Of a DNA stretch of 64,000 bases, positions 1 through 11,348 are shown one piece after another. The stretch lies in the NCBI GenBank assembly GCA_010015745.1, contig ML978204.1, positions 62,001 to 126,000 of the forward strand, in the 5' to 3' direction. The stretch is from Setomelanomma holmii (lineage: Eukaryota; Ascomycota; Dothideomycetes; Pleosporales; Phaeosphaeriaceae). Every line of letters starts with the position of its first letter. The stretch's first letter is position 1. The notes beneath the pieces were generated by a model that ran no database searches, had not been told where the DNA came from, and was given only the letters and a program-made list of their open reading frames with translations. A program made the translations under genes and the position numbers.

Positions 1-441
1 CACTGTTACTACTATCATCAAGAGCGATAAAATAAGGTTATTCTAGCAATATCTTCACATAGCATCTACAAGTACCGACGCAATTGACGGCTACCTACTA
101 TTGACGCTTTCGGTAACGACCCGGGCAAAAGGCGCACCTTTCCACAAGGTAGTTATGTACTGGCTGATTCTTAATCATAGCAATCGACTTTGGTATCCTT
201 TGAAAGCAAATTCCATTCTATGTGACAAGCCTACGATATCCGATATTCTTGGCTTGACCGCTGCCGACGCGATTCCACCCGACGCGGGCAAAAATCGGAA
301 CTCCGCCCAGCACGCCCTACCATAAATGTCACGAGGACATAAGAGAACATCATATACACGCAACCAGCTTCCCAATCTTAGGTAGACATTAACATCGCAT
401 TCTTGCTCACTTGATTTGATCATACTCTTAATGAACCACCA
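1..441. other. Left-edge non-coding stretch
   Basis: No reading frame here looks like a protein and no RNA gene is recognisable. It is probably the 5' flank of the broken gene that begins at 442. Confidence 0.5.
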
Positions 442-1210
442 ATGAACAAAGTCCTCCTAACCTCAACCGCCATCGCCTGTGCAGCGACAAGCGTCTACAC
501 CGCGCGCTGCTACACCTAGATCTCAAGCATACTCCTTTCTCAAATAAGCAGCAACGACGATGTCTCGGACAGTTTCAAGACCTCCAAAGCCGTGGCAATA
601 ACGAATCCCAACAAACACATTGCCATAAACGACTCGCGACGCATCACCATCAAACTACCCAAAGTGCTTTCAGATGAAGAGATTTTGGCTCGGTTTGTGA
701 AAGGTTTCTTCGGTGGGTGGTGGTTTGGGCCTGAACGTGCTGCTTTGAAGAGCTTCGGGAAGATTTTGGTGGGCTTTGAAGGTGCGCGAGATTGGCTTTT
801 GGGTTTCATGAAGGTGCTAATGGTGGATAGGCTTGAAAGAAGCACCCGTATCGAAACGTATCTGGTCGAATGCTAAGCTGTCGAACAGTCATGTTCCTCC
901 TCTATATTCTGTCTTATTTGGAGCGTTCAGAGTTGTCGATTTAATGGTAGCGCATCCGAAGGATGAAGAGGATAGTTACATCGGTTTTGCGTTTGGGTCT
1001 GATAATTGGCCTTTGGCAGGTGCACACCGCTTCTGCATATCTCGAAGAGACGAGGTTGGGGGTGAAAACGTGGTTACGATCAAGTTCGTCCACTCAGGTT
1101 GTGATCCAAGGGAGAACAAGCCGTTGAGTCCAGCGTTTCTGCAGACGCTGCATCTGTGGTATGCCATGGTATTGTTCAGAGAAGGCATTGCGGAGGTCAT
1201 GAAGGCATGA
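442..1210 (+). pseudogene. Broken gene of unknown function (one stop, one frameshift)
   Basis: The family is not recognised. An ATG at 442 opens 25 codons with a hydrophobic, signal-anchor-like start (MNKVLLTSTAIACAATSVYT), then meets TAG at 517-519. The same frame resumes immediately and stays open to about 830, with motifs such as FVKGFFGGWWFGPERAALKSF. Around 821-833 the coherent reading moves by one base into a second frame (EAPVSKRIW, then FGAFRVVDLMV), which runs to the TGA at 1208-1210. Joined, this would give a protein of about 255 residues, so the two lesions are read as disabling. No intron of plausible size explains either break. A sequencing error could explain one lesion but is unlikely to explain both. 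Function is unknown. Confidence 0.6.
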
Positions 1211-1967
1211 TATTTGTTCTACCGTTGAGATGATAGCCGTGCAACCATGACGAACTCCTCGGGCTACCAGGTTCCTTTCCCAATGAGATCGTCTGCATAT
1301 CATCAAGCTGCCACTTCTTCCGAACGGATAAACACTTACTGCATGTGGGAGGCAAGAAAACATCAATGAATCCGCAATTGCTACACCTCCACTTGGACCG
1401 GCTCAGACGTGGCATATTTGGTGGTGAGGTGGAAGATGTCGATATCATTTAGCGGATTTTATCTGAAGCTTGTGCATTTGTTACCCCCCTCTTGTGCTTT
1501 TCGTCGACGAGGTAGTTCAAGAGCGCAATGCCGCGGTTGGGAACGACATTTGGTCCCTTACCCATCAAATTGTTGGTTGATTATCTCCTCCAACTTGGCG
1601 GAGCTGGATCACCACAGCGATCAAGCCCTTCAAGTAGACCGGTGAGTCTTTTGCCGTAGAGAAATCCAGTGCTACCCTCGGGCACTGTGCAGTATCTGAC
1701 GGATTCTAGAAGGGCCAAGCTCTGTCTGGTAGTAGTAAGAAAGGGACTGCGAGTGCCATGTCGAGCGCAGGATTCACGATGTCGTTGCCGTCACTGTGTG
1801 TTTTGCCGAGGCCCGGGCTTGTGAGAGATATTTGTCATTATTGCATTTTATACATGACTCTCCCATGAGAGGTAAGGAGCACCCAATCCCGCGCCCTGAA
1901 CGTCAGCAGAGCCTTATCCAAAACAAACTCATCCAGTTATAGGGTATCCAACTGTTACGTTCTCCTC
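1211..1967. other. Intergenic region between convergent gene ends
   Basis: This stretch lies between the 3' end of the broken gene and the 3' end of the GH76 gene. Only short, codon-poor frames occur. No repeat, tRNA or conserved motif is recognised. Confidence 0.5.
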
Positions 1968-3571
1968 TCAAGAAATCATCCAGTACCCAACATATCCCCA
2001 AAGCGCCACCACGATAATCGTGACAATTGCCGCACCAGCTTTATCTGCCGTAGTGATGTCCTTCTCGAAGACAGTCAGTCTCGATGCAGGATCACCAGTT
2101 CCCAGATTTGGATTTCCCTGAGAGCTGCCGCCATTCTTAGAGTTGTAGATGGGCGCTTTCACGCGATCCACGTTCAACACACTGATTATGTTGAGTGCCG
2201 TCATTTGTGGGCCGACTCCACCCTTGCCATCAAAGCCGTCCATGTACCAACGCATGCCGCATTGATAATCACCGCCATTGTGTTGCGATGCCCCAGTACA
2301 TGTCTGAGCTGCTCGTACAGCTGACTTTGTGAGGCGAGGCATAATCTTGTCGTGCAACTTTGGGGCTATTTGGATAGTGACACCAAGCCAACGAGCAAGA
2401 TAGGCCTTAAAGCTCTCTTGATCGGCATCGCAAATCACGTTGTATTCGCATGGCTCGACCATGACTGAACCTTTGTCCTCGGGGTAGAACCGATCCAACT
2501 TGTCGAGATACTGATTGAGCGCCGTCTCCCATTTCTGGCCACCGTTGGTGTAGTTGTACATCTGAATATAGTCAGCTTCTCCATGCAGACAATGCAAAAA
2601 AGTGTAAGCGTACGTATGCGGCTCCTGCTATCATAATGCCGTAATTATACGTCCACTGCGTGGGGTCTGCCTTAGCACACTGGGGGTCCGAGTTAATGGC
2701 CGTTCCATCATTTACCGTCCCGTCTCCGGGAAGTATGGGACTTTGCGCCATCCAGTCGAAAGACTTCTCTGCCCACTTAAAGTAGGTCTCATTTTTGGTA
2801 TACAAGGCCAACCTTGCTCCAAGATGGAACAGGCCTCCATTGGAGGCGGTGTTTTTATACGTCCAGCCATTGAGCCACGGGTAGATCTGCCATCGCATGC
2901 CACCACCACACGTGCCTTCTGCAACTTCCTTGTTGAATCTCGTCACGAACTGGTTGAAGACCGATTGCGTCATGGCGAGCCATCCGGGCTGGTCTGGTGG
3001 GGGGTCGGGGAGCTTGTATTCGGCTGCAGCGATCATGGAGAAAGCCCAGAAGACTTGATCATCGTTGCCTTCGTTCTTGGACTGGTTGGCCGGCATCTGG
3101 GATCGTCAGTGAGGCTACCCCAACAAAGAAAGCTTTCGCAATCCAGTCGCAGGTTCAACACATACCAAATCAAGCTTCTCGCCAAACTGGTGAATGAGCC
3201 CGTCGCGCACAAGCGGGTTGTATTGATCGTCGCCAGTGTAATGCCAATAATCTAGCAATGTACCAAACATAGCGCCCGCTTGCCACCAGTAGTATGGCGG
3301 ATACAAGACACCAGGATAGCCTCCGAGGACGTGTGTTCCCTTATCGTCAATGGTCGCATATTGCGCGACAAGCTGTTTAGCGACTTTGGAGGAAACATCC
3401 TTAATTGAGTCTGTCGAGAGACATTAATCCTAGGGCGTTCGCGTGGACATTGGAAACATATGTACCTTGTGATGCTGGGTCGAGCGTGAGAGCCGCGACT
3501 TGTAGTCGCACAGTGGAGGAACATAGTAGACAGAGTGCCGTTAGCCCTTGCGCAGGGCTGAGAAACCTCAT
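1968..3571 (-). CDS. GH76 mannan endo-1,6-alpha-mannosidase (Dfg5/Dcw1 type), GPI-anchored
   Basis: Predicted cell-surface glycosidase or transglycosidase of family GH76. In yeast the Dfg5/Dcw1 members link GPI proteins to wall glucan. Exons (minus strand): 3571-3466, 3410-3166, 3096-2614 and 2561-1968; all introns are GT-AG and the frame closes at 475 residues, normal for the family. The first 25 or so residues form a signal peptide (MRFLSPAQGLTALCLLC). Exon 2 has YPPYYWWQAGAMFG. Exon 3 opens with the hallmark NDDQ, whose aspartate pair at residues 129-130 is the expected catalytic site, followed by NGGLFHLGARLA. The C terminus is a hydrophobic tail (AIVTIIVVALWGYVGYW), the expected GPI-attachment signal. 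The start was chosen because it gives a signal peptide and an in-phase first intron. Confidence 0.93.
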
Positions 3572-4421
3572 AGCGAAAGCAGCATGTGGATGCGCCTCGG
3601 CAGAACAATAATGATGGACAACACGCGAACCTTATGATGGCATAAAATTGGTGTGAGAGATAACGAGTGGAATGGCGCGGTAGTAAGAAAGAGTGCAGCG
3701 AGGAAGAAAGGGACGGCGACAGAGGCTGATCGTCGCACCGCAAGGAATGCGGAACACCTGCAGCACGGCGTAGTGATCGTTAATTTATCGGCGCCTTTCA
3801 GAACATCCAGGCAACCCATCTCGTATCCCGCTGGTCAGCGAACCGATTGGCACCCTGATGGATACACTGCCCCATCAGGCAAGAGCATAGATGAAAATAA
3901 AGTGACATTGTGGTCACTGCATGCTGCAGAGTCGGTACCGACTGCCATCGCAGAGGTCTCTTCGACGTGATGCCGTAATATAGAGCGCGTAGAAAACCAA
4001 CGATGGTCCGCTGGCAAACGAAACGCACCGAAAGTGAGGGAGGCGCAGTTGTAAAAGGGTGGCTCAGCGCATCCTATACGGGTGAGGACAAGGATCGCGA
4101 CGCTGTGCGGACCTGGCAGCACCGTATTCACGCCGGGAAGCGCATATCATTCCACTGGGATAGAGGAATGAGTCGTACAAGTGAAGCACGAAACGTTGAT
4201 GGATGGCATAGCCAACATCGGCCACCAGACAAGAACTTCCAAGAGAGGCTTGCGGTATGCTTGGAAGCAGAACTGTAATGGGAGACAAGCTTGATCTACA
4301 CTGCCAAGGCGCTAACACAGTAGTTGTGCCGTGCAATGTGGGGCTCAGGGGCATGCAGATGTAAGGCAATCGCGGAACCATAGACTAAGGGTGCAGACAT
4401 GAATACAGAACTTTTGAGATT
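3572..4421. other. 5' flank of the GH76 gene
   Basis: This is 850 bp of upstream DNA between the GH76 start and the 3' end of the carboxylase gene. Frames in it are short and show no recognisable protein. It presumably holds the GH76 promoter and the carboxylase terminator, but no specific element can be assigned. Confidence 0.5.
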
Positions 4422-6257
4422 TCACATTCTGAAGACACCCCAGGTGCTTTCCTTTTCAACACCGGAATTCTGCCCATCGCACGCCATCTGCAATCCCATT
4501 CCCAGAACCCGCCTTGTGTGCTCGGGCGGGATGATGCCGTCGTCCCACAACCTAGCGGAGCCGAAAGTTGCCTCACTCTCGTGTTCTATTCGGGCCTTGA
4601 GGGCAGGATCTGCTTGCTTGCCTACAGCTTCCATAACCGATGACAGCTGCTCAGCACCCATGACAGAGGTCTTTGCATTTGGCCAGGTGAAGAGAAGTCG
4701 TGGAGAGTATGCGCGGCCACTGTGCAGTATCGTTAGTATGTAGTCAGAAACAAGGGAGTACAACAAAACTTACCACATGCCATAATTGCCAGCTCCAGCG
4801 CTAGATCCGATGACAACAGTGAACTTTGGTACGTCCACGCAGCTGACAGCAGTTACAAGTTTAGCACCATTCTTTGCGATACCGCCTTTCTCTGCATCTT
4901 GACCGACCATAAAGCCAGAGATGTTCTGCAGGAAGATCAAGGGGATGTGGCGCTTGCCACATAGTTGGACGAAGTGTGCACCTTTCAAGGAACTCTCACT
5001 GAACAGAATGCCGTTGTTCGCAACGATTCCAACGGGGTGCCCGTAGATCTTCGCGAAGCCAGTGACCAAAGTCGAGCCGTATAATGGCTTGAACTCGGCA
5101 AATGATGAGCCATCAACGATGCGCGCGATGACCTCGTGGACAGGTATTTGTCTACGAAGGTTGGTTCCTGCGATGCCGGAAAGCTCTTTGGCATCATACA
5201 GTGGCTCCTTGTAGGTTGGCTGGACTGAGACAGTCTGGTTGCGGTGCCAGTTGAGGTTGCCCACGCTTCTCCGTGCAAGAACAAGGGCATGTGCATCATC
5301 GACGGCTAGGTAGTCCGTGACACCTGAGATCTCGCTGTGGAGCTTACCACCACCAAGGTCTTCTGCCGTTACGATTTCCCCAGTTGCAGCCTTTACTAGT
5401 GGTGGACCGGCCAAGAAGATGTGTCCCTGATTCTCCACGATTATGTTCTCGTCGCTCATGCTGGGCACATATGCGCCACCAGCCGTGCACGGTCCCATGA
5501 CCACACTGATCTGCGGTATACCCATACTGGACATACGGGCTTGGTTGTAGAAGATGCGTCCAAAGTGGTTGACATCTGGGAACACATCGGCTTGGTTTGG
5601 AAGATTGGCGCCTCCCGAATCAACGAGGTATATGCACGGTAACCGATTTTCTTGTGCAATCGTCTGGGCTCGAAGATGCTTCTTGACAGTGACAGGATAG
5701 TATGTACCGCCTTTGACCGTAGCATCATTGGCTACAATCATGCATTGAACACCATTGACGGTGCCGATGCCTGTGACAATGCCACCTGCTGGCACATCTT
5801 CTCCTTTGTACATGTCGTACCCAGCCATCTGGCTCAACTCCAAGAAAGGTGTTCCAGGATCGATCAAGGCCGTCACTCTATCCCGCACTAGCATCTTGCC
5901 TCGCTGTATATGCTTATCTCGCGCCTTTTGTGGTCCGCCCTGGGCGATCTTCGTATGTAGATTGACCAGGTTCTCTGTAGCCCCATCCATCCCACGCTTA
6001 TTCTCCTTGAAGTCGGCGGAGCTGGTGTCCACCGCCGTGGGGATGATCGAGACGGCATCGGCATGCTGAGAATGCGCGAATGTCGCTGCGCTACGCAAGG
6101 ATTGGTATGCTATGGCTTGTCGAGTACGTGGAAGCACTGTTGAGCGTGTTGTTGAAGAAAGCAAGCGACATGGTGCTTGTGATCGTGCAGCTAATGACGG
6201 TCGGATAGTGTGCTTGAGCAAGGTCAGAGTTTCGCGTGATGGTGCTCTCGGGACCAT
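4422..6257 (-). CDS. MCCB: 3-methylcrotonyl-CoA carboxylase beta subunit, mitochondrial
   Basis: Carboxyltransferase subunit of methylcrotonyl-CoA carboxylase, which carboxylates 3-methylcrotonyl-CoA in leucine breakdown in the mitochondrial matrix. Two exons, 6257-4774 and 4719-4422, are joined by a 54-nt GT-AG intron and give 593 residues, the usual length. The first 60 residues are rich in Arg, Ser and Thr and poor in acids, as expected of a mitochondrial presequence. Carboxyltransferase signatures follow in order: the N-terminal acyl-CoA part with YLVDSGGANLPNQ and VMGPCTAGGAYVPSMSD, then the C-terminal part with FLQNISGFMVGQDAEKGGIA, SSAGAGNYGMCGRAYSPR and MGAEQLSSVM. The GANLPNQ segment separates it from propionyl-CoA carboxylase beta. 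The biotin-carrying alpha subunit is not in this window. Confidence 0.96.
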
Positions 6258-6719
6258 CGTGAAGGTGGGTAGCTAAATCGCTCTCAGAGAAGGTATCAGA
6301 GGTACGCTGGTGCGTGTTTGCGTCCTTTGCGCCGCGTTGTGTAGTGGTGCAGCAGCGAAGATCCAGTACTCTTGCTGCGCTGGTCAAATGTGAAGGGGGA
6401 CCTTATACAGGAAGAAGACGGTGTACACCAGTCAGACTGCGGTGTGATTAGCAGAGGAAATTTGGCAGCGGTTCGAAGGCGCTTGTGCCGAACTCTGGGG
6501 AAGGTGAAGCTTGGAATGACATCGCAAGCCCGCTTGTAGCCGTACCGCGGCTCTGCGGGGAAAACACGCTAGTCAGGACGAGCAGGTACGTCTGGCTCTT
6601 GAGGCCTTGCACACCGGTTTATGAAATATGTTCCCATCCATTCTTGCTTTGTAGACTTGTTCACGGTTCCGTGTCGTTTGAGGTAATCGCTTTCGAATGC
6701 TGAAGACGATTTTGACGCC
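6258..6719. other. Intergenic region upstream of the carboxylase gene
   Basis: This 462-bp gap lies between the carboxylase start and the 3' end of the epimerase gene; both genes read leftward. It should contain the carboxylase promoter. No distinct motif was identified. Confidence 0.5.
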
Positions 6720-7595
6720 TCAGAGCTTTCCACCATCAACCGGTACTTCCACAACCTGGTCCAAACCTTCATATTTCGGAATATCAAGATTGTACTTCTC
6801 CGCCATTTCGGGGCTTAAGAAGCGCCCACCAAGGAAATGTCTACCCTTAAAGTACTTGACAAGCGGCTTCGGCGCAGTCAAGCTGATCAACGCTGGAGGC
6901 ATGAAACCCTTGCCAGGGCCTGAGCTCGGCGGGCCTTCTTCAATGTTCCATGATGATGGTGCATCGACGGCAAGAACTGGAATTGATGTAGTCTCCAGCG
7001 CTTCGATGACCTTTGGGAAAGGTTCTCGAACTTCGCCAGAGAAGGAGAAGCCAAAGATTGCATCAACAACATGATCAGTCTGCTTCAGAGCTCCTGTGAA
7101 GTCATCGGTGAAGGGCACCTTCAAGTCTTCAAGTTGCTTGCGCAGCCGCTACCGCAAGTCAGCCTTCGAATTCGGACGGGGTTGCAGAATCTACGATTTT
7201 GAAGCTTACCTGATATAGCTCATTCTTGCTCTGCTTAGGATAGTAGATGGTTGGTTGATATCCATAATGGAAGAGATGCCGCGCTGCAACAAGCCCATCG
7301 CCGCCATTGTTTCCTGGACCGCACGCGACCAATATCCTCTTGCCCTTGTTGAGAGGCTGAAGTTTGAACACTGCGTTTAGTCAGTAATGTTTGCAGGCAT
7401 ACAAGCGATCACGATTCAGGTGTACCTGCTTGCGACACTGAAAGGCCGGCAAGCTCCATCAATTGGTCGATGGAGAATGCGCCAGTCGACATGAGCTCTT
7501 TATCGAGCGCTGCTGCGCTTTTCGCAGATAAAGTCTACGAATTTATCAGTACGATGGTCCTGTGTAAGTGTAATGCTACTTGCTCTCAATGCCAT
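6720..7595 (-). CDS. NAXE: NAD(P)H-hydrate epimerase (YjeF_N domain)
   Basis: Metabolite-repair enzyme that interconverts R and S forms of hydrated NAD(P)H so that the dehydratase can restore the cofactor. Exons: 7595-7584 (12 nt), 7534-7426, 7370-7210 and 7148-6720, giving 236 residues, typical for the family. After MALR the protein reads LSAKSAAALDKELMSTGAFS and MELAGLSVSQA, the YjeF_N start. The nucleotide-binding loop GPGNNGGDGLVAARHL follows, then DAIFGFSFSG and VLAVDAPSSW. The first intron (7583-7535) must begin with GC in the strong context GCAAGT, because no GT donor keeps the conserved frame. It shares a 345-bp divergent promoter with the mitoribosomal gene to its right. Confidence 0.93.
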
Positions 7596-7940
7596 TATGG
7601 TCTGGTTGCTTTGTAAGTTGAGGTGAGTATGTTGAAGTTCAAGTGGTGATCAAGGTGGTGCGATTACATCACCGCATCGAAATATGGTCAGAAAAGGGAG
7701 TAGCGACTGCATCCATACCTTCGTGTACAATGCAAGATCACCCGTACTGAGACCACATGCTAGTATCAAGAATCTCTTCATAAAGATTGATCATGACGAT
7801 TTAGTGTTTGAAAGGAGCACTGAACAAGACTGTTCGCACGTGCTCACCCGTCAAGTCGGCAAATCCTCGGCGCAACCAAAAGTTCCATCTCAACCACCGG
7901 CTCCACCACAACTACATTCAGCAAGTACACACAAATCGCA
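7596..7940. promoter_or_regulatory. Divergent promoter region, NAXE and bS16m genes
   Basis: The two start codons face away from each other across 345 bp, so both promoters must lie here unless they are inside the neighbouring genes. No TATA box or named operator stands out. Shared control is an inference from the arrangement. Confidence 0.5.
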
Positions 7941-8510
7941 ATGGTCTTACGGATACGGCTTGCCCGCTTCGGCAGGAAACACGCACCCTTCTACAACATA
8001 GTCGTCGCGCACGCACGGTACGTCCGCCCAACTGCATCTACATCCCACTCGGCAGTCCGCAAAACCTCGAATCACTACTCCCACACAATTGAGTCCAATG
8101 CGTCTTCCCTCTCATATCTCCTATGCCTATTCTGATTGCCTCTCGCATTCCTGCATCCATCTAACACCCCAAACAGAACAGCACGCAACTCCCGCCCCCT
8201 CGAAGTCCTCGGAACCTACGACCCCAAGCCCCAACCACCACGCCCAGGCGACACCCATGGCAGGCCGTGGAAAGACATCAAGCTGGACATGAGCCGCGCG
8301 CGGTACTGGGTCGGTGTCGGGGCGCAGCCGAGCGATACGGCGTGGCGGCTGCTAAGTATGGTGGGAATATTGGAGCCGCAGTATCGCGTGGGCAAGGTGC
8401 AGGGGCAGGTTGTCAGGGCGGATTCGGCGGCGAAGAGTATAATTCCGGAGACGAAAGTTGCACCTGCGGCAGAAACAGCGGAAAACAAGGCGGAGGAGCA
8501 AGCGGCTTAA
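7941..8510 (+). CDS. MRPS16: Mitochondrial small-subunit ribosomal protein bS16m
   Basis: Component of the mitochondrial small ribosomal subunit, homologous to bacterial S16. Exon 1 is 7941-8017 and exon 2 is 8177-8510, with a 159-nt intron; the product has 136 residues. The N terminus VLRIRLARFGRKHAPFYNIV is the S16 signature. It continues in exon 2 with NSRPLEVLGTYDP and then ARYWVGVGAQPSDTAWRLL, the second conserved block. A fungal C-terminal extension rich in Ala, Glu and Lys follows. The start is the only ATG that places the S16 core at the N terminus. The gene is divergent from NAXE and its 3' end faces that of the transporter gene. Confidence 0.94.
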
Positions 8511-9358
8511 AGAAATGGTGTGCGGAGTGAAGGATGAAGGACAAGAAAAGTGATACCGCGAGCCGTGCGGCGAACATGAAAAGTACGAAGTTGGCCTTAT
8601 ATCAGACCAGTTGAACGTTCATGCGTGCGGGTACTGGTGCCAGCTCTCATAAATCGTCTTCAGAAACGGTCGAATTCACAATGCGCACGAATGCTGCACG
8701 ATGGCTACACGTTCGCTGTACACAATATGTACATCATGTATGAATACGAAGACAAAGTTAACACGCCAAACGTTCAAGCAAGAACAGAGCTTGCCCAATT
8801 TCGACACGAGTATGAAATATCTACAAAATCTCACACTAAGCTACAAAGCATTCTCTGCAATCCCTCTCTCTTTTATTCAATCCTCCGCGACTACAAACAC
8901 TCGCCTCCTTCACCCTCGTGCACATAGCTCCCTTGACTACTCCTTTCCGCGTTATCGTAGTGGAACGATATCAAGGTAGCCTTGACCATACGCTCCATCG
9001 AGAAGAGCTATCATACATCTAGCCGTATTACCCCAGACGTCTAACATGGAAGACATCACAAAGTAAGAAACACTTCTTGAGTTGTATCTAGACCACTCAC
9101 TGGTTCAACACGCTCAGGCATAGCACTCCCTAGGTTCGCCGACCTGCATCTAGACAAGGACGACCAGCCCACCATCCCCCTTGGCTGTATATTCAAGATA
9201 TGTGTACACGAAGTTGGGAAAAGACAGCACTATTCTCTCTCATTGCCCTAGTCTATGCTTTAACGCCATGTGATGCAGAATGTCACCAAGACGCCCATGT
9301 AGTCCTACACACATGCCTCATCGTCTCATAAGTATATACGACCATACACGCGATCTCA
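8511..9358. other. Convergent intergenic region
   Basis: This is 848 bp between two facing 3' ends. It should contain both polyadenylation regions. No open frame with protein-like composition and no repeat is seen. Confidence 0.5.
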
Positions 9359-11059
9359 TCAATGCGCTGCCGCGACCAAAAACGTGTTCGTGACCAAACA
9401 CGTCACCATCACCACAAACCCATATATACTCAACCCCAGCGCCGCATTTCTTAACAATTCTCGTCTCCAATCTCGATTCGCATACCCTTCTCTCGTCGTG
9501 CTGCCCTCGCCCTGCCCACTCGCGAACTCTTCCTCGTCATCTTCGTCCTTGACGAGGCGCTGGTGACTCGGACTCTCCGGGTCTGAGATCTTGTAGTAGA
9601 ACAGGCCGGGGAGGATGAATGAGATTGTCGTGCTGCCCGTGGAACCCACGTATGCTAGGACTTTTTCGAGGCTGGAGACGGTCATGGCTGTGATGAAGGT
9701 CATGATGATGAGAATCGTGGTTACGATGGCGAATCTGTAGTCTGACATTTCGCTGTTGCGGGGGATGTTGGGTTTCTGGGTGCCCTCGACGAGCGTGTTA
9801 CGGCTTGGGCTGGAGTCGCTTTGAGTCCGGCGACGTGGGCGCCACTTCATACATGCGTCGATGCTTGCGCGGCAAGGATGGATTTGGAGTGGGTAGGAGA
9901 ACATGACGAGGATGACGATGGCGAGACGGCCGATGGTACTGGCTGCTGCAGTAGGGTACATGGAGACGATGTTGCCGCGTATGTTGTCGCCATAGGATAG
10001 GTAGCCGGTGATGCCAGTGAGGATGTACAGACAGCAGGCGCCGCCGATCGAGGCGAATATCACAGAGGTGGTGCGAAAGTGCGAGTTGTCCGCAATTTCG
10101 TTAAGGATAGAGAACATCTGGAACATGTCAGCAGATATCTCGAATGGGCTGGAATGGTAGGGACGAACATTCTGGTGGCATGTGTATGCAAAGACAATGA
10201 CTGGGAATGCTGCAAGTGCAGATACTGGACCAGCCCACTGGAAGACGCGAACAGTTCCGCGCTCGGCTAGGGTATCGCCTTTGAGGTAATGCGCTACAAC
10301 GAGAATAACGAGATATGCAATCGAGAACAGTGCGATGACACTAGTGTACTTCAAGGAATCCAAGCGACGCAAGAACGAAAGGGGTATAACGATGAGCCTG
10401 TGAACGTTAGATCGAGTGTTGCGACCTCGATTCTGAGTCTTACATGAAAGCAGTGATCCAGAATTGTCGGTCGATAAGGAAGTTAATCTCGCCAGCGCCA
10501 GGTGCGAATCCAACGACAACTCCGGGCATTAGATCTCCGATGATGATAAGATAGCTGACAGCCACGCCGAAGCACTTGATCGCTATCGCAGAATCGAATA
10601 TTATGGAGAGATTCGGATACGTGAGCTGCGAGAGGGTCGCGAACGATACACGACCGCGATCAACATATCGCGCACATCGGGTCTGGAGGTATAGTCCGAA
10701 GCCCGCCGTAAGTCCAGCCCAGATGATAACGAATATGCCGAGGAAGATGCCCATTTTCGAGAGCGCCGAAGGCATGGCGAGAAGCCCAGCGCCGAGAACT
10801 GCCCTTGATTAGCAGTCGTCATGTCCCTCTTGAACAAGGTATCGTACTGGTGTTGGCCAGGTTGATCACACTCGATATCCATGTTGCCTGGCCCTGGTGT
10901 CCAGCATCTTTCTTTCCTCGCCCACGCCTGCCCATGTCAGTAAATAATTCCTGTTCCGTGTATGAGAGCCTCTAACCGTCTCCCTCGCAGCGATCCGGTA
11001 CTTGAGGACATGGCGTCGGCCTCGGCTGGCTCTTGATGTATGGCGGCGTACGTGGCCAT
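9359..11059 (-). CDS. Vacuolar-type amino acid transporter (AVT5/6/7-like, SLC38 superfamily)
   Basis: Multi-pass amino-acid permease of the AAAP family, probably vacuolar by analogy with yeast Avt5-7. Exons: 11059-10977, 10927-10848, 10798-10444, 10397-10169 and 10117-9359, giving 501 residues. The first transmembrane helix is rebuilt across introns as WISSVINLANTILGAGLLAM, the diagnostic AAAP motif. Later marks are FGVAVSYLIIIGDLMPGVVV and TCHQNMFSILNEIADNS, again spanning an intron. About eleven hydrophobic helices can be counted. The fourth intron (10168-10118, 51 nt) is a multiple of three without a stop, so retaining it would insert 17 residues into the CHQN motif. The gene is divergent from the dynactin-like gene across 289 bp. 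Substrate and exact AVT number cannot be set from sequence alone. Confidence 0.9.
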
Positions 11060-11348
11060 GTCTCCCCAATGCGAAAAGCGGTGTTTGTGTTATTGCGCAA
11101 TCATACGTTGGGGCGTCGCGATAAGTCTGCTGGGGGATTGACTCGATAAGGCGACCAGCAAAGCGTCCGGTGACAGTTCAGCGAAGGGTGACGGGGCAGT
11201 GATGGGTCAGTTGGTGTTGAGCATCTGCCGCTGACGTTCGGTGATCGGGTGGTCTGGGCGCGGCTGTGTCCCGCAACGCTAAAGATATCTCCGCCGCCAG
11301 GAACGCGCCCGCGTTGACATTCCACAAACAAGCAGCCCCAACAACACC
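11060..11348. promoter_or_regulatory. Divergent promoter region, transporter and RO10-like genes
   Basis: Only 289 bp separate the two start codons, which face away from each other. Both core promoters must sit here or overlap the genes. No TATA box is evident. Co-regulation is possible but not shown by sequence. Confidence 0.45.

Noticed and set aside
1197..1448. Zinc-ribbon-like CSNCGF...CSKC on the minus strand
   Set aside because: Only one CxxC pair set within a short frame lacking an ATG and overlapping the 3' end of another gene; probably chance.
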